This document shows positions 26,194 through 35,275 of a DNA stretch of 64,000 bases, in pieces. The translations under genes and the position numbers were made by a program. The DNA lies in NCBI RefSeq assembly GCF_000215935.2, contig NZ_AFNU02000005.1:62001-126000 (forward strand), given 5' to 3'. The notes under the pieces are model-generated. The model was not told the origin of the DNA, ran no database searches, and worked only from the letters and a program-made list of their open reading frames with translations. Within the stretch, counting starts at the first letter, position 1. Every line of letters starts with the position of its first letter. Origin of the DNA: Haloplasma contractile SSD-17B. GTDB taxonomy: Bacteria > Bacillota_I > Bacilli_A > Haloplasmatales > Haloplasmataceae.

Positions 26194-27141
26194 TTAAACT
26201 AACTGGGTCAAATATCCGATCCCAATTGTTACAATTAAGAGAGCATTTTGAATTAAGAAATTTTTAACAGATAATTCAAAGGTCTCTTTTTTACTCTGAT
26301 TTCGATCAAAGATTTTAATATGCTTTTGTACGATGATGAATGTTAAAACAGTCACTACGGATACAAGCGGTAATACGCCTAATCCTAATGCTAGTATTAT
26401 AGAAACAAACCCAATATAATATAGGACTTTAAATAAACTTAAAGCATTCTTTTTACCAATATAAATAGGTAAGGTATAGCGTTTATTTTCAATATCATCC
26501 TCAATATCACAGATGTTATTCGCTAGCATTATATTAGCAATTCCGACTACAGCAGGAATTGATATTAGTAAGACTTTTAAAACTTCAACTATCTCCATGT
26601 CAATTGATAACGTACTATTTACGAATGTTACATCAATCATACTTTGATTATGAATGTATGCTGCAATGAATGGAATGATAAACCCCATGAATCCACCAGA
26701 GAAAATTTCACCAAATGGTGTTCTTGAGATTGGAACAGGACCAAATGAATATAGGATACCTACTGCAAATGATAGTGCTCCAAGCAGTAAAACCACAACA
26801 TTTGTATTAATGGCGAGTAATATCCCAAATACAGTTGCAATTATAATCAGTATAAAAATCGTTACCACTACTGTTGATTCTTTAAGATTGTCTCTGACAA
26901 TAGCATTATGACTTTCATATCCGTAACCTTCTTTTTTAATTGCTTTTTTATAGTCAATGTAATTGTTTATAGTGGTAGTTGCCATATCAATACACAACAG
27001 TGATATTAGCATGTATAAAAAATTCGTTACATTAAATGACTCAAAATGATATAAAGCATATACCGTACCTAGTAAAAATGGCGTGATGCTAGCAGCCTTC
27101 GTTTGGATCTCAACCAATTTCAAAAAACTCTTGATCGACAT
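26194..27141 (-). CDS. UbiA-family prenyltransferase, MenA-like
   Basis: 315 residues and eight or nine membrane helices. The two Asp-rich prenyl-diphosphate sites are INNYIDYKKA (first, with one Asp only) and NNICDIEDDIENKRYTLPIYIG (second, the MenA form N-D-x-x-D-x-x-x-D-x-x-x-x-K-x-x-L). MenA joins 1,4-dihydroxy-2-naphthoate to a polyprenyl chain to form demethylmenaquinone in the membrane. The weakened first motif leaves the acceptor open. GAGGAGGAG precedes the ATG. No other menaquinone genes are close. Confidence 0.78.
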   Translation of the reverse strand: MSIKSFLKLVEIQTKAASITPFLLGTVYALYHFESFNVTNFLYMLISLLCIDMATTTINNYIDYKKAIKKEGYGYESHNAIVRDNLKESTVVVTIFILIIIATVFGILLAINTNVVVLLLGALSFAVGILYSFGPVPISRTPFGEIFSGGFMGFIIPFIAAYIHNQSMIDVTFVNSTLSIDMEIVEVLKVLLISIPAVVGIANIMLANNICDIEDDIENKRYTLPIYIGKKNALSLFKVLYYIGFVSIILALGLGVLPLVSVVTVLTFIIVQKHIKIFDRNQSKKETFELSVKNFLIQNALLIVTIGIGYLTQLV

Positions 27142-27546
27142 AACCGTTCTCCTCCTCTTACTTCACAGTGATTCTATATTAGTCTCAACCTATCATATTA
27201 TATCAGATAATTTAATTTATTACGATAAGTGAATGTATATTATTAATTATTATATCCATCCAATTCCATTAAAAACTATTTTATTTCTGTAATTTAAACG
27301 TAGTAGGGAAAAGAAACAAACCCTAATGAAGTAAGTCTGTATGACTATGGCATGTATGTGTACGATATGAATAAAAAAACAAACAGCTAACACTTGTTTG
27401 GTTTTTATACTATTATTTTTCGTTTCAGGGACGAAAGTAATTATAAAAACGCAAAAAATCGTATTTTTAAATAAGAATTTATAGTAGGACTAATACTATT
27501 TATAACAAAAAGACACCCAGTTCAAATTAGGTGTCTAATTTCTGTA
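27142..27546. other. Intergenic stretch with short coding remnant
   Basis: A plus-strand frame (27307-27390) encodes 27 residues, GKETNPNEVSLYDYGMYVYD and onward, with no start codon, directly followed by a hairpin CAAACA / TGTTTG and TTTTT. It looks like the tail of a lost gene with its terminator. I cannot name it. The terminator of the DUF4190 gene lies at 27510-27537. Confidence 0.4.
27510..27537 (-). terminator. Terminator after DUF4190 gene
   Basis: Minus strand AGACACC / GGGTGTCT with a 13-base loop, then TTTTTG. Confidence 0.75.
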
Positions 27547-27801
27547 TTATTGTGTTGCAGCATTAAATCCCATTATTGCCCCAAGTACCATATTAATAAC
27601 TGTGACAATTAAGAAAATAATACTTAACACCAAACCTGCAATCGCCATTCCTTTTTTCTCTGTACTCTTTAGTCCCTTACTACTGAATACAATCCCAACA
27701 ATTGTTAAAGGTAGGCCAATAAATGGTAAGAACCATGCAACAATTGAAATAAGACCAAGAATAAATCCTGTTAAAGCATTTGAATTTGCTTTTTCATTCA
27801 T
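27547..27801 (-). CDS. Small DUF4190-like membrane protein
   Basis: 84 residues. NALTGFILGLISIVAWFLPFIGLPLTIVGIVFSSKGL followed by KKGMAIAGLVLSIIFLI is the two-helix DUF4190 pattern (Gly-rich, A-I-A-G-L-V-L). A third hydrophobic stretch runs to the end. Function unknown; many copies occur as accessory membrane proteins. GGAAGGGATG precedes the ATG. Directly upstream on the same strand is a broken kinase gene (27878-28320). Confidence 0.75.
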   Translation of the reverse strand: MNEKANSNALTGFILGLISIVAWFLPFIGLPLTIVGIVFSSKGLKSTEKKGMAIAGLVLSIIFLIVTVINMVLGAIMGFNAATQ

Positions 27802-27877
27802 AACTAATTCATCCCTTCCAGATATTGTTTTATATATCTATTTTATCACTTTTCCACAAAATGGGCAATATAATTAG

Positions 27878-28320
27878 TTATAGTCCCTTAATGACTTCTA
27901 TACGTTCATCTACTGTAAGGTCGCTCTCTAACTTTAAAACAACACAGTTTACTTTTAACAACCATTCTCTATGAAGTTTCTTACTTCTCATTTTGAGTTT
28001 CCCTTATCATAAAGTGAAGCCCAGTCAAAAATTCGAGAAAAGACTTATAGCGGTTTCCAACAGGTTCGATGTCTCTTCCATACCGTTTTCTTTCTCATTC
28101 TATAAAACTAATCTCTTCAGGCTTATATAAATAAACGACTAAATCAAACTTAGTAATAATCTCTCTTTACGTGTTCGCTTTTTTGAAAGAGGTTCCTTTG
28201 TAGGTAGCAAGTAGTAGTCATTAGGATCTAAATGTACATATTATTGTTCTTTTGATAAGCTTTTCCTAGTGTTGATGTAAAAGAACCAGATGCTCCTATG
28301 ATATGAATTCGATTAATCAC
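27878..28320 (-). pseudogene. Degenerate P-loop nucleotide kinase (adenylate-kinase-like)
   Basis: A good ribosome site (TAGGAG) and GTG at 28320 begin VINRIHIIGASGS, a P-loop of the shikimate/adenylate-kinase-like AAA_18 proteins (the expected GASGSGTS/TT). Frameshifts and stops then break the frame. Pieces recognisable in other frames include LPTKEPLSKKRTR, EEISFIE/ERYGRDIEPVGNRYK, FDWASLYDKGNS, and a last open piece MRSKKLHREWLLKVNCVVLK ending at 27878. The order and spacing match one 150-residue kinase. At least three lesions are needed. No frame over 60 codons remains, so it is dead. Confidence 0.72.
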
Positions 28321-28535
28321 ACGAAATCACTCCTATTTTAGATTAATGTATGGTAAAATGTCCCTATGCATTTTTCATTATATCATCTATCGTTATTACT
28401 TATGTAACCTTTTATATTGGGTTTTAATAAACTAATAATGGAAAAAGACAGTATCTATTAGTGTTTTCTGGGGGGATAAAATTAACAATCTATTATACTT
28501 AACTTAATATCATAAGATCTGGGGGGATCATTATT

Positions 28536-29411
28536 ATGCTGGGGTTTGGGAACATTTTTTATTACTTAATGTTTATCTTTTTTATGTTTAATATTACTGT
28601 TCTTTGTATGTATTTTTTAAAAAATAAAAGTGATGTATTTGTTCATCGTTTTATTTTCATTATATTATTATCAGGATTTTTATTGCATTTTTTAAAGTTA
28701 CTATTTGAACCTTATTACAGTAACTTTCCTTATTCAATACGAAGTGCAACCTTCGAAAACATCTGTGCAGTTAGTACACTTTTATTTCCATGGTTTTATT
28801 TGACTAAAAGTAAGTGTTTAAAAGATTACATGATTGTGATTGGAATGATTAGTGGACTTGGAGCCGTTTTATATCCATTTCAGTCAGTTGGATTTACAAC
28901 TATTACCTTTGATATTGTAAGATTCTATTATGCGCATTTTATTCTGTTTTTAGCTCCATTTCTAATGCTTTATACAGGTTACTATCAATATAGTATTAAA
29001 GGTATTTTTATAGTTCCGTTTATCTTCTATGGTATCCTAGTTCTAATTCTTACAAATGAACTTATTTTGATTGCACTTGGGTTTGTTAATGGAGATCTAA
29101 CAACATTACTCGACCCAAATAGTCGTAATATGGCCTTACTATTCGGACCAAACAATCAACTTGCAAGATATGAATGGATCTATTCACCTTTTGTTCCTGA
29201 GATGTTTATGTCGGTGCCACTCGGTAATAATGCAGGTAATGCAATGTATTGGCCGCTCATATGGATGATTATCCCATCTTATATCTACATTGTGCTAAGC
29301 GGTATAATCATAGATCGACTTATATATGTCTTTAATAGAAAACGGGTAATCCTACCATTATTATCTGATGAGATACCGAATTTAGAATTGTCAAAGGGTA
29401 AAATAATCTAA
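28536..29411 (+). CDS. Polytopic membrane protein, possibly YwaF/TMEM164-like
   Basis: 291 residues, seven or eight hydrophobic helices spread along the chain. RFYYAHFILFLAPFLMLYTGYY near the middle recalls the H-F-x-x-x-x-P-x-x-x motif of YwaF/TMEM164 proteins, and NNAGNAMYWPL comes late. I am not certain of the family. GGGGGG precedes the ATG. The same CTGGGGGGAT block also occurs about 50 bases further upstream (near 28470) without a start codon close behind, which is unexplained. The gene ends with a bidirectional terminator. Confidence 0.6.
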   Translation: MLGFGNIFYYLMFIFFMFNITVLCMYFLKNKSDVFVHRFIFIILLSGFLLHFLKLLFEPYYSNFPYSIRSATFENICAVSTLLFPWFYLTKSKCLKDYMIVIGMISGLGAVLYPFQSVGFTTITFDIVRFYYAHFILFLAPFLMLYTGYYQYSIKGIFIVPFIFYGILVLILTNELILIALGFVNGDLTTLLDPNSRNMALLFGPNNQLARYEWIYSPFVPEMFMSVPLGNNAGNAMYWPLIWMIIPSYIYIVLSGIIIDRLIYVFNRKRVILPLLSDEIPNLELSKGKII

Positions 29412-29462
29412 TAATTAAGTATGTCGGTGTATAATGTATATTATTACATAGATAAATTATAT

Positions 29463-29502
29463 AAAAAGAGGAGATTAATGACTAAATTAAACTCCTCTTT
29501 TC
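29463..29502. terminator. Bidirectional terminator
   Basis: AAAAGAGGAG / CTCCTCTTTT with a long AT loop, between two converging genes. Confidence 0.72.
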
Positions 29503-29513
29503 CTCTTTATTCG

Positions 29514-30559
29514 TTATAAATGGCTTTCAAGTATCTTTTTAATTTTTAACACTCTAAATGTAGATTCGATTTCATACGCTCTTTTCTTTCGTCTATTCTC
29601 ACCTAAACTCATATGTCGACCCAATACGTAACATCCTGCTCTTTCTTGCAGTGCCTCTTTTGGTAGACTATAGGCACCTATATCAGTAATGTACTCTTGA
29701 ACCTTACTATAAGCCTTCTTGAACCATGGATGGACCGTTGCATGCTTAAAGTGTGACATTAGTTCAAGTCTTTGCAAAACTTCTGCACTCATCTGTTCAC
29801 AGTTCGGTAATTTTGCATCCCAACCCATGGCATAATAGTGCCTGTCACCATTCACTAATATACCGTATCCATTATCTAGTCTCTCATATTCTGGATCAAG
29901 AATATAATCAATTATACACTCAATTTTCTGTTTTGTTTTATGGTCTTCTGTTTCAATCATTACACTTAATCCATACAAGTCATAGATTAATGGAAATCTG
30001 AAATTTCCATCTTTATATAATTTCTGTTTAATTACTCTTCTATTTTTGAATGATGAAGGTAATCCTTTGTATTTCGTCTCTGTATCATAAATATCATAAT
30101 TTTTTTCTTTAGTAAACTGGTAAAGGGTATCTAATCGATTGTGAATAAACTCCACTATCCACTGATCACGAATTCCTGATTTATATAAGAAAGGTATGAT
30201 TATTATATCAATAAATTTTGAAAAAACATGTTCATTTTCAAAAACTCTTTTTTGAAGTCGATTCAGAACACTTTACATAATACGATCAAAAGGACTCATA
30301 CCGCTTTTTACACCAAAATCTAGAAGCATTGGTAATGAATTTTCTAGATGATGATTGGTAGAACCGTGGACACCGTTAAAGTCATAAAGCTTATCTTGAC
30401 TCTGTAGTTGCTTTATTCTATTCTTTGTTTCTTCATATTGTAGCATTTCTTTTTTGGCTTTCTTTATTTCTCCATCATTTCCTTTAGTTAATTCTGTTAG
30501 TAACGATATCTGATTACTGGATTTCCATTATCTAATAAAAACGTGACCAAATCGTTCAT
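29514..30559 (-). pseudogene. Alpha/alpha-toroid (prenyltransferase-like) protein, frameshift plus stop
   Basis: The original start is an ATG at 30559 with GAGGTGGAG ahead, reading MNDLVTFLLDNGNPVIRYR. A one-base loss then shifts the frame; it resumes as LLTELTKGNDGEIKKAK, passes NGVHGSTNHHLENSLPMLLDFG, meets an in-frame TAA after SPFDRIM, and continues as QWIVEFIHNRLDTLYQF to 29514. Joined, about 345 residues. GNPVIRYRLLTEL and HHLENSLPMLLDFG resemble squalene-cyclase/prenyltransferase repeat proteins of unknown function. The open part alone (213 codons, GTG at 30155) has no proper ribosome site. Two lesions make a dead gene or sequencing errors. Confidence 0.68.
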
Positions 30560-30659
30560 ACATCTCCACCTCTAATTTCTTCAAACTTCCAATATGTATT
30601 ATAATTTAGGAATACCTTAAATTAATAGCTTCCTTTTTTTACCACTATGATAATATGTA

Positions 30660-30690
30660 AAAAAAGATTGTCAAAAGACAATCTTTTTAG
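30660..30690. terminator. Terminator after zinc-ribbon gene
   Basis: AAAAAGATTGTC-aaaa-GACAATCTTTTT, perfect 12-bp stem, minus strand use. Confidence 0.9.
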
Positions 30691-30695
30691 ATTTA

Positions 30696-30896
30696 TTATC
30701 CAATAAACCAGTCTGCAATATTTGATCCCATACCTGATTTCTTTTTATAGATTTCCGTATAGCCACACTTCGTGCAACTTACCGTAACAAATTTCTTATT
30801 TTGGATATCAAACATCTTTGCTAAAGCACCACCAGTTGCTCTCATTTGATCCTGTTCGTAGTCTGTATGACCACATTTTACACACTTATATTCCAT
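30696..30896 (-). CDS. Zinc-ribbon protein (COG3478-like)
   Basis: 66 residues with two CxxC knuckles: CVKCGH (C5, C8) and CTKCGY (C41, C44). The segment GGALAKMFDIQNKKFVTVSC is typical of the short zinc-ribbon proteins annotated as nucleic-acid binding. The usual length is 60-70. Start ATG follows AGGAGG. Single gene with a strong terminator. Exact role unknown. Confidence 0.85.
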   Translation of the reverse strand: MEYKCVKCGHTDYEQDQMRATGGALAKMFDIQNKKFVTVSCTKCGYTEIYKKKSGMGSNIADWFIG

Positions 30897-31027
30897 AATA
30901 AACCTCCTATAATCTAGATAATACTATTATATCATAGAATTTGGTAAAAGATTCATTAATTGTGTTACTATTTAGTCGGTATTATACCTTTTTCATTAAC
31001 TTTTATTTTAAGTAATATGGTGAGTGT

Positions 31028-31558
31028 TTACGCAACTTGACGTGTACTTAAATAGGATTCATCTTCTCCATACAGTACGGTAAACGTTTCATAGTGGTCA
31101 TTTGTATAGTAAATAAGACCATCATTTGAATAGATTATCCGTTCTTTGCCTCTACTACCACCAGTGTAGTTTACATCACATTCAAAATAAATACGATTAT
31201 TAATGGTTTCTAGCACCTCTTCTTTATTATAAAAGATGTCACCACCAATACTTATTTTTTCGTTTTGTTCTAAGATGTTTTCTTTACTGTTAAAAAACCC
31301 TATTTTGATGGCTTCTCTCTTTGTGATGTAGTTATTCGGTAACCGTCCATATGTACGTAAGTACAACGCAACTTGATCTTTTTCCGTGTACAAACCATCT
31401 TCATCAATGTCTTGTTCATCAGATTCTTTGGTTAGTTCAGAGGTCTCGCTTTGGTTTTTATCCTGTTTCGTAAGTATCTCTACAAAATTGGAATCAACTG
31501 AACCGCCAAAGAAGGATAGCGATAGTATTAAGGTTAAATAATATAAAATCTTTTTCAT
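31028..31558 (-). CDS. Exported barnase-type ribonuclease
   Basis: 176 residues. A signal peptide (MKKILYYLTLILSLSFFGG, then acidic linker to about 55) leads to a barnase domain (60-165): RLPNNYITKREAIKIGF, ISIGGDIFYNKE, CDVNYTGGSRGKERIIYS and TNDHYETFTVLYGE. Catalytic residues of barnase map to K80 (K27), E126 (E73), R136/R140 (R83/R87) and H155 (H102), all present. It cuts single-stranded RNA after guanine outside the cell. An extra 12 residues follow the usual end. No barstar-like gene is adjacent, although barnase is lethal inside the cell. GAGGG precedes the ATG. Confidence 0.9.
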   Translation of the reverse strand: MKKILYYLTLILSLSFFGGSVDSNFVEILTKQDKNQSETSELTKESDEQDIDEDGLYTEKDQVALYLRTYGRLPNNYITKREAIKIGFFNSKENILEQNEKISIGGDIFYNKEEVLETINNRIYFECDVNYTGGSRGKERIIYSNDGLIYYTNDHYETFTVLYGEDESYLSTRQVA

Positions 31559-31813
31559 CTTACTAACACCCTCTTATAAGCTAGGTTATATCTGAATACT
31601 TTTATTATATCATAATTTTGTTGTTTTGTTTTATTTTTTTGTTTACATTAACTATTTTATTCATAACATGACTATAAAATGAATGACACTCTACAGTTGA
31701 CTGGTTAATCACTTTTTTAACTGCCTACTTCCACTTCTCAAATAAGTACGAATTATGCTATACTATAGTTGAGATGATATATAATTTAGCGTGACATATG
31801 AGGCGAGGTATAT

Positions 31814-32695
31814 ATGAGAACTGAACAAGAAATGTTTGACTTAATTTTAAATGTTGCAAAAAATGACGAACGTATACGGGCTGTTTATATGAATGGTTCA
31901 AGAATAAATACAAATATTCAGAAAGACATCTTTCAAGATTATGATATAGTCTTTGTTGTTACCGAAACGAAGCCATTCATTGAGGATGAAAATTGGATTA
32001 ATGTTTTTGGTGAATTACTTATGGTTCAGGAACCTGACAAAAATGACCACGCGATCGGTATGGATGTGAATTTTAATCTTTATTATGGCTATCTAATGCT
32101 ATTTAAAGATGGTAACCGAATCGATCTACATTTAGAAACAAAGGAGGCAATGTTAGCTGAATATGGAATAGACTCATTAACTCTGCCATTACTAGATAAG
32201 GATCATTGTCTCCCTCCTATTCAACAACCATCTGATATAGACTACTGGGTAAATACACCAACTGAACCACTATTTACTAGGAACTGTAATAATTTTTGGT
32301 GGTGTATTCAAAATGTGGCTAAAGGCATTTGGAGAAGGGAATTACCGTTTGCAAAACAGATGTTTGATCGTGTCATTAAAGACCTACTTGATGAAATGGT
32401 GTCATGGTGGATTGGTTCTCAACACGGATTTGAAATCTCTGTTGGCAAAATGGGTAAATATTTCGAAGACTATCTACCTGAAGTATATTGGAACTTATAT
32501 AAACGCTCTTATTCGGATAGTAATTATAATCATTTGTGGGACTCTGTATTTGCCACATGTGACTTATATCGTCTACTATCAAAAGACATTGCAACCCAAT
32601 TTAAGTTTAAATACCCTATAAAAGATGACAAGAATATGACTGAATTTTTAAAACATATACGGAGCCTCCCACACGATGCAGAGGGAATTTACTAA
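31814..32695 (+). CDS. aadK: Aminoglycoside 6-adenylyltransferase (AadK/ANT(6) family)
   Basis: 293 residues, family length. The nucleotidyltransferase motif is MNGSRINTNIQKDIFQDYDIVFVV (GS then DxD, residues 25-48). ENWINVFGELLMVQEPD and NFWWCIQNVAKGIWRRELPFAKQMFD are also characteristic of AadK. The enzyme adds AMP to the 6-hydroxyl of streptomycin. GAGGCGAGG precedes the ATG. Single gene with a very strong terminator. Chromosomal AadK homologs are common in Bacilli and often give low-level streptomycin resistance. Confidence 0.92.
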   Translation: MRTEQEMFDLILNVAKNDERIRAVYMNGSRINTNIQKDIFQDYDIVFVVTETKPFIEDENWINVFGELLMVQEPDKNDHAIGMDVNFNLYYGYLMLFKDGNRIDLHLETKEAMLAEYGIDSLTLPLLDKDHCLPPIQQPSDIDYWVNTPTEPLFTRNCNNFWWCIQNVAKGIWRRELPFAKQMFDRVIKDLLDEMVSWWIGSQHGFEISVGKMGKYFEDYLPEVYWNLYKRSYSDSNYNHLWDSVFATCDLYRLLSKDIATQFKFKYPIKDDKNMTEFLKHIRSLPHDAEGIY

Positions 32696-32712
32696 AACTA
32701 GTTTTTTATATA

Positions 32713-32751
32713 AAAGCCGAATACTGACCATTAAATCAGTATTCGGCTTTT
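32713..32751 (+). terminator. Terminator after aadK
   Basis: AAAGCCGAATACTGA / TCAGTATTCGGCTTTTT with a seven-base loop. Confidence 0.93.
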
Positions 32752-32822
32752 TCATATGCATAGAGATTTCACTACCGTCCCTCTTTTTAGTACTACCCAT
32801 TCAGTTACGTGTTTACATATAT

Positions 32823-33626
32823 TTACTTAATTACTTTCTTCCAGTATCGATACACATCTCCACCAAACTTTGACTCATAGTGCGAATACTCGAATCCAAG
32901 TTCCAGCATCTCTTGTATAGGTCCATCCTTCTTACGTTCATCCTCACCAGGGCAATCAATGATATAACCGCCTGACTTAAGTACACGACAAAGTTCTTGA
33001 TATTCTTTTTCATAGTCATCTCCAATTACATGACCTGACATAATAATATCAAATGAATCATCTTCAAACGGAATGGATTGAATGGTTCCATCAACAACAA
33101 ACAGATTATTGACGTTTAATTTCTTTTGCTTCTCTCGTAGATAATATCTAAGTCTCTCACCCGGTTCAACAGCATAAACATACTTCGCATGCGGTGCCAC
33201 TGCAAAGGCCAAGCGTCCTGTACCACTACCTAAATCGAGAACTTTTTTATCATTAAAATCTGTAATGGATAAAATTCTCTCTTTTTCCCAGCCTGTAATG
33301 TATGTAAGCTCATCCATAATTTCAGGATATGCATATACAATCATAGTGTCTAATAAGTTGATGATATAGAGTTCGCTTTCTCTTACTTCATCTTTAGATA
33401 AACTCTTAGAAACTTCTTTTACTAATCCCTCAAAATGATTCTTACATTCCGGACACTTTTCAGAAAAATACCATAATACAGCAGGATTATAAGCTAGTGC
33501 TATCCCTAGATGCTTTTTTGATTCTAATCCTTGTAGATTTTCTTTAATCACTCTAATAAAATGATCATCAAGTAATAAAAAACTATTAAACGGATACTCC
33601 TCTGGATTAATCCAATTCATTGACAT
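32823..33626 (-). CDS. Class I SAM-dependent methyltransferase
   Basis: 267 residues from the ATG at 33626; GGAGGGG ten bases upstream overlaps an earlier in-frame ATG (33644), which is therefore rejected. The SAM site VLDLGSGTGRLAFAVA (about 135-150) is followed by YAVEPGERL, IQSIPFEDDSFDIIMSGHV and a C-terminal LCRVLKSGGYIIDC. The N-terminal 110 residues contain a CPEC pair (KCPECKNHFEG) and are not part of the methylase fold. Acceptor unknown. Alone between converging and same-strand genes. Confidence 0.83.
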   Translation of the reverse strand: MSMNWINPEEYPFNSFLLLDDHFIRVIKENLQGLESKKHLGIALAYNPAVLWYFSEKCPECKNHFEGLVKEVSKSLSKDEVRESELYIINLLDTMIVYAYPEIMDELTYITGWEKERILSITDFNDKKVLDLGSGTGRLAFAVAPHAKYVYAVEPGERLRYYLREKQKKLNVNNLFVVDGTIQSIPFEDDSFDIIMSGHVIGDDYEKEYQELCRVLKSGGYIIDCPGEDERKKDGPIQEMLELGFEYSHYESKFGGDVYRYWKKVIK

Positions 33627-33736
33627 AATATTTAACCCCTCCATATTAATTTATATATGATAACTATATCTTTTTACTTTTAACTGTTAAAGTTAATCTT
33701 TGATTAAATTTGTTTGTTCCTACATTTATATTGAAG

Positions 33737-34456
33737 TCACATCAACTTTTTTAGCATCTCTACAACCCTGTCAACAACCTCATGCCATAGCCTCTCACCT
33801 AACTCTTTACTTGCATGAGTAGGATCACCTATAACACCCGTACTTGAATACTCACTAAAATCTAGATTCGGATCTGTCCAATCTGGCTCCTTACTATTCG
33901 GATCTTTGATTCGATTGATTCGTATATCGTCAGGGTGTTTATATAGAGCAATTGATGTAGTAAAGCTATCTGCATGACCACCCGGTATATTGCTCCCTCC
34001 ACACTTACACCATACATCATAAAAAGGGTGATTTAGTGTTAATACATTACATTCTTTATAGTAGTAGTTAAATCGATCCATTACCTGATCAACTTGATGA
34101 CCTCCACAACCACGCCATATAATTAGTTTTTTAAATCCTTGTTCTGATAGTGAAATAAGTACAGAATAAATGACCTCTTCATACACCTCCTGTGGAATAT
34201 TTATGTAGCCACTTCCGAAGTTTTTGTGCTCTTTAGTTGGTCCAAATGGAATTGCAGGTAGTACTATTGTTTTTATACCGTACCGCTTACTTGCTTTATC
34301 AGATACATCTTCCATAAGTTCTTCAGCGAACCATGTATCAAAATCTACTGTAGCATGCGGTCCTTGCTGTTCAGTACAACCTGTTGGTATAATCGCTATA
34401 TAGTCTTCTTTTGCTTTCTCTGCTATTTCTAAATACGTTAATTTACCATATTTCAA
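33737..34456 (-). CDS. Creatininase-family amidohydrolase
   Basis: 239 residues, TTG start with AGGAGTG ahead. Metal site pattern: IPTGCTEQQGPHATVDFDTWFAEE (E, H, D ligands near 26-40), FGPTKEHKNF, GSGYINI, and WRGCGGHQVDQV in place of the common GHGGN. The family hydrolyses creatinine, FAPy, or mycofactocin-type amides with two metal ions. The altered GCGGHQ loop means that the substrate is uncertain. It follows the deaminase gene (34515-34901) on the same strand, gap about 58 bases, so a nucleobase or nucleoside salvage pair is possible. Confidence 0.82.
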   Translation of the reverse strand: MKYGKLTYLEIAEKAKEDYIAIIPTGCTEQQGPHATVDFDTWFAEELMEDVSDKASKRYGIKTIVLPAIPFGPTKEHKNFGSGYINIPQEVYEEVIYSVLISLSEQGFKKLIIWRGCGGHQVDQVMDRFNYYYKECNVLTLNHPFYDVWCKCGGSNIPGGHADSFTTSIALYKHPDDIRINRIKDPNSKEPDWTDPNLDFSEYSSTGVIGDPTHASKELGERLWHEVVDRVVEMLKKLM

Positions 34457-34514
34457 GTTTCATCACTCCTGTTTTCATGCCACATGTGTATTTAAATTGT
34501 TTTACTAATAGAAA

Positions 34515-34901
34515 CTAATCTTTCCAATAATTTGGAATCAGTTGATTTAAATTTACGACTTCATCTTTTGATATAATAACTTTTGTATCCCTGTTTTCTT
34601 TATCTAATTGCATCATAATCTCCCGACATCTACCACAAGGTGCTAGTATACTACGCTTACCGACTGCAACAATCATCTCAATCTTTGTTTCTCTATTTTT
34701 TAACATTTCAGCTATAGCCGAATGTTCAGCACAAAATCCAATCCCACATGCTAAATCAATGCAAATCCCCGTATATATATTTCCTTTTTGTGTGATCAAA
34801 GCTGCACCCACACTACCTGCATCTAAATCATCTTCACTTAATGTGAATTTACCCTGTACTGAACTTGCAAACTGAATTAATTTCTCCTTTGTTTCGATCA
34901 T
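34515..34901 (-). CDS. Cytidine/blasticidin-S deaminase-like zinc enzyme
   Basis: 128 residues. The zinc site is CAEHSAI (C, catalytic E) and PCGRCRE (two Cys), the three-Cys pattern of tetrameric cytidine deaminases. GSVGAALITQKGNIYTGICIDLACGIG and the late VNLNQLIPNYW fit both cytidine deaminase and blasticidin-S deaminase types; the second is favoured slightly by the IVAVGKRSILAPCGRCRE segment. It would convert cytidine or a related base analogue by hydrolytic deamination. GGAGGAGGG precedes the ATG. Likely co-transcribed with the creatininase-like gene. Confidence 0.82.
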   Translation of the reverse strand: MIETKEKLIQFASSVQGKFTLSEDDLDAGSVGAALITQKGNIYTGICIDLACGIGFCAEHSAIAEMLKNRETKIEMIVAVGKRSILAPCGRCREIMMQLDKENRDTKVIISKDEVVNLNQLIPNYWKD

Positions 34902-35275
34902 ATTAATACCCTCCTCCTAGGTTATATTATGAGTTTATCTAAGCATTAAGCCCCCCCTATAAAGAGTACTCACAGCCTAACAATTCATTGTTTTTAAATA
35001 ATATTAGTTAACCATCTATCTCATCAGATAACGTTATATTAATTATATATGATACATTAACTAATGTAAATAAATGGCATATGTATATCCATAAAGAAAG
35101 AATTCTATTTAATGGCTAATCGCATGTTATGAAGTTACCTATTAGTTTTATAACTCCATAGTGTTATACTCGCACGACTGTTCTACAGATAAATGGCTGT
35201 ATTTAATCGAATGATGTTTACTTAAGACAGAATAGTATAATAATAAGAGTATTAGTTATTTTAGGAGGTCATCAC
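34902..35275. other. Intergenic stretch, upstream of coat genes
   Basis: No gene recognised over 374 AT-rich bases. It must hold the promoter of the two coat genes, but I could not assign sporulation sigma sites with confidence. Confidence 0.4.

Noticed and set aside
32676-32873. Plus-strand frame of 65 codons
   Set aside because: Runs through the aadK terminator and into the opposite methyltransferase gene.
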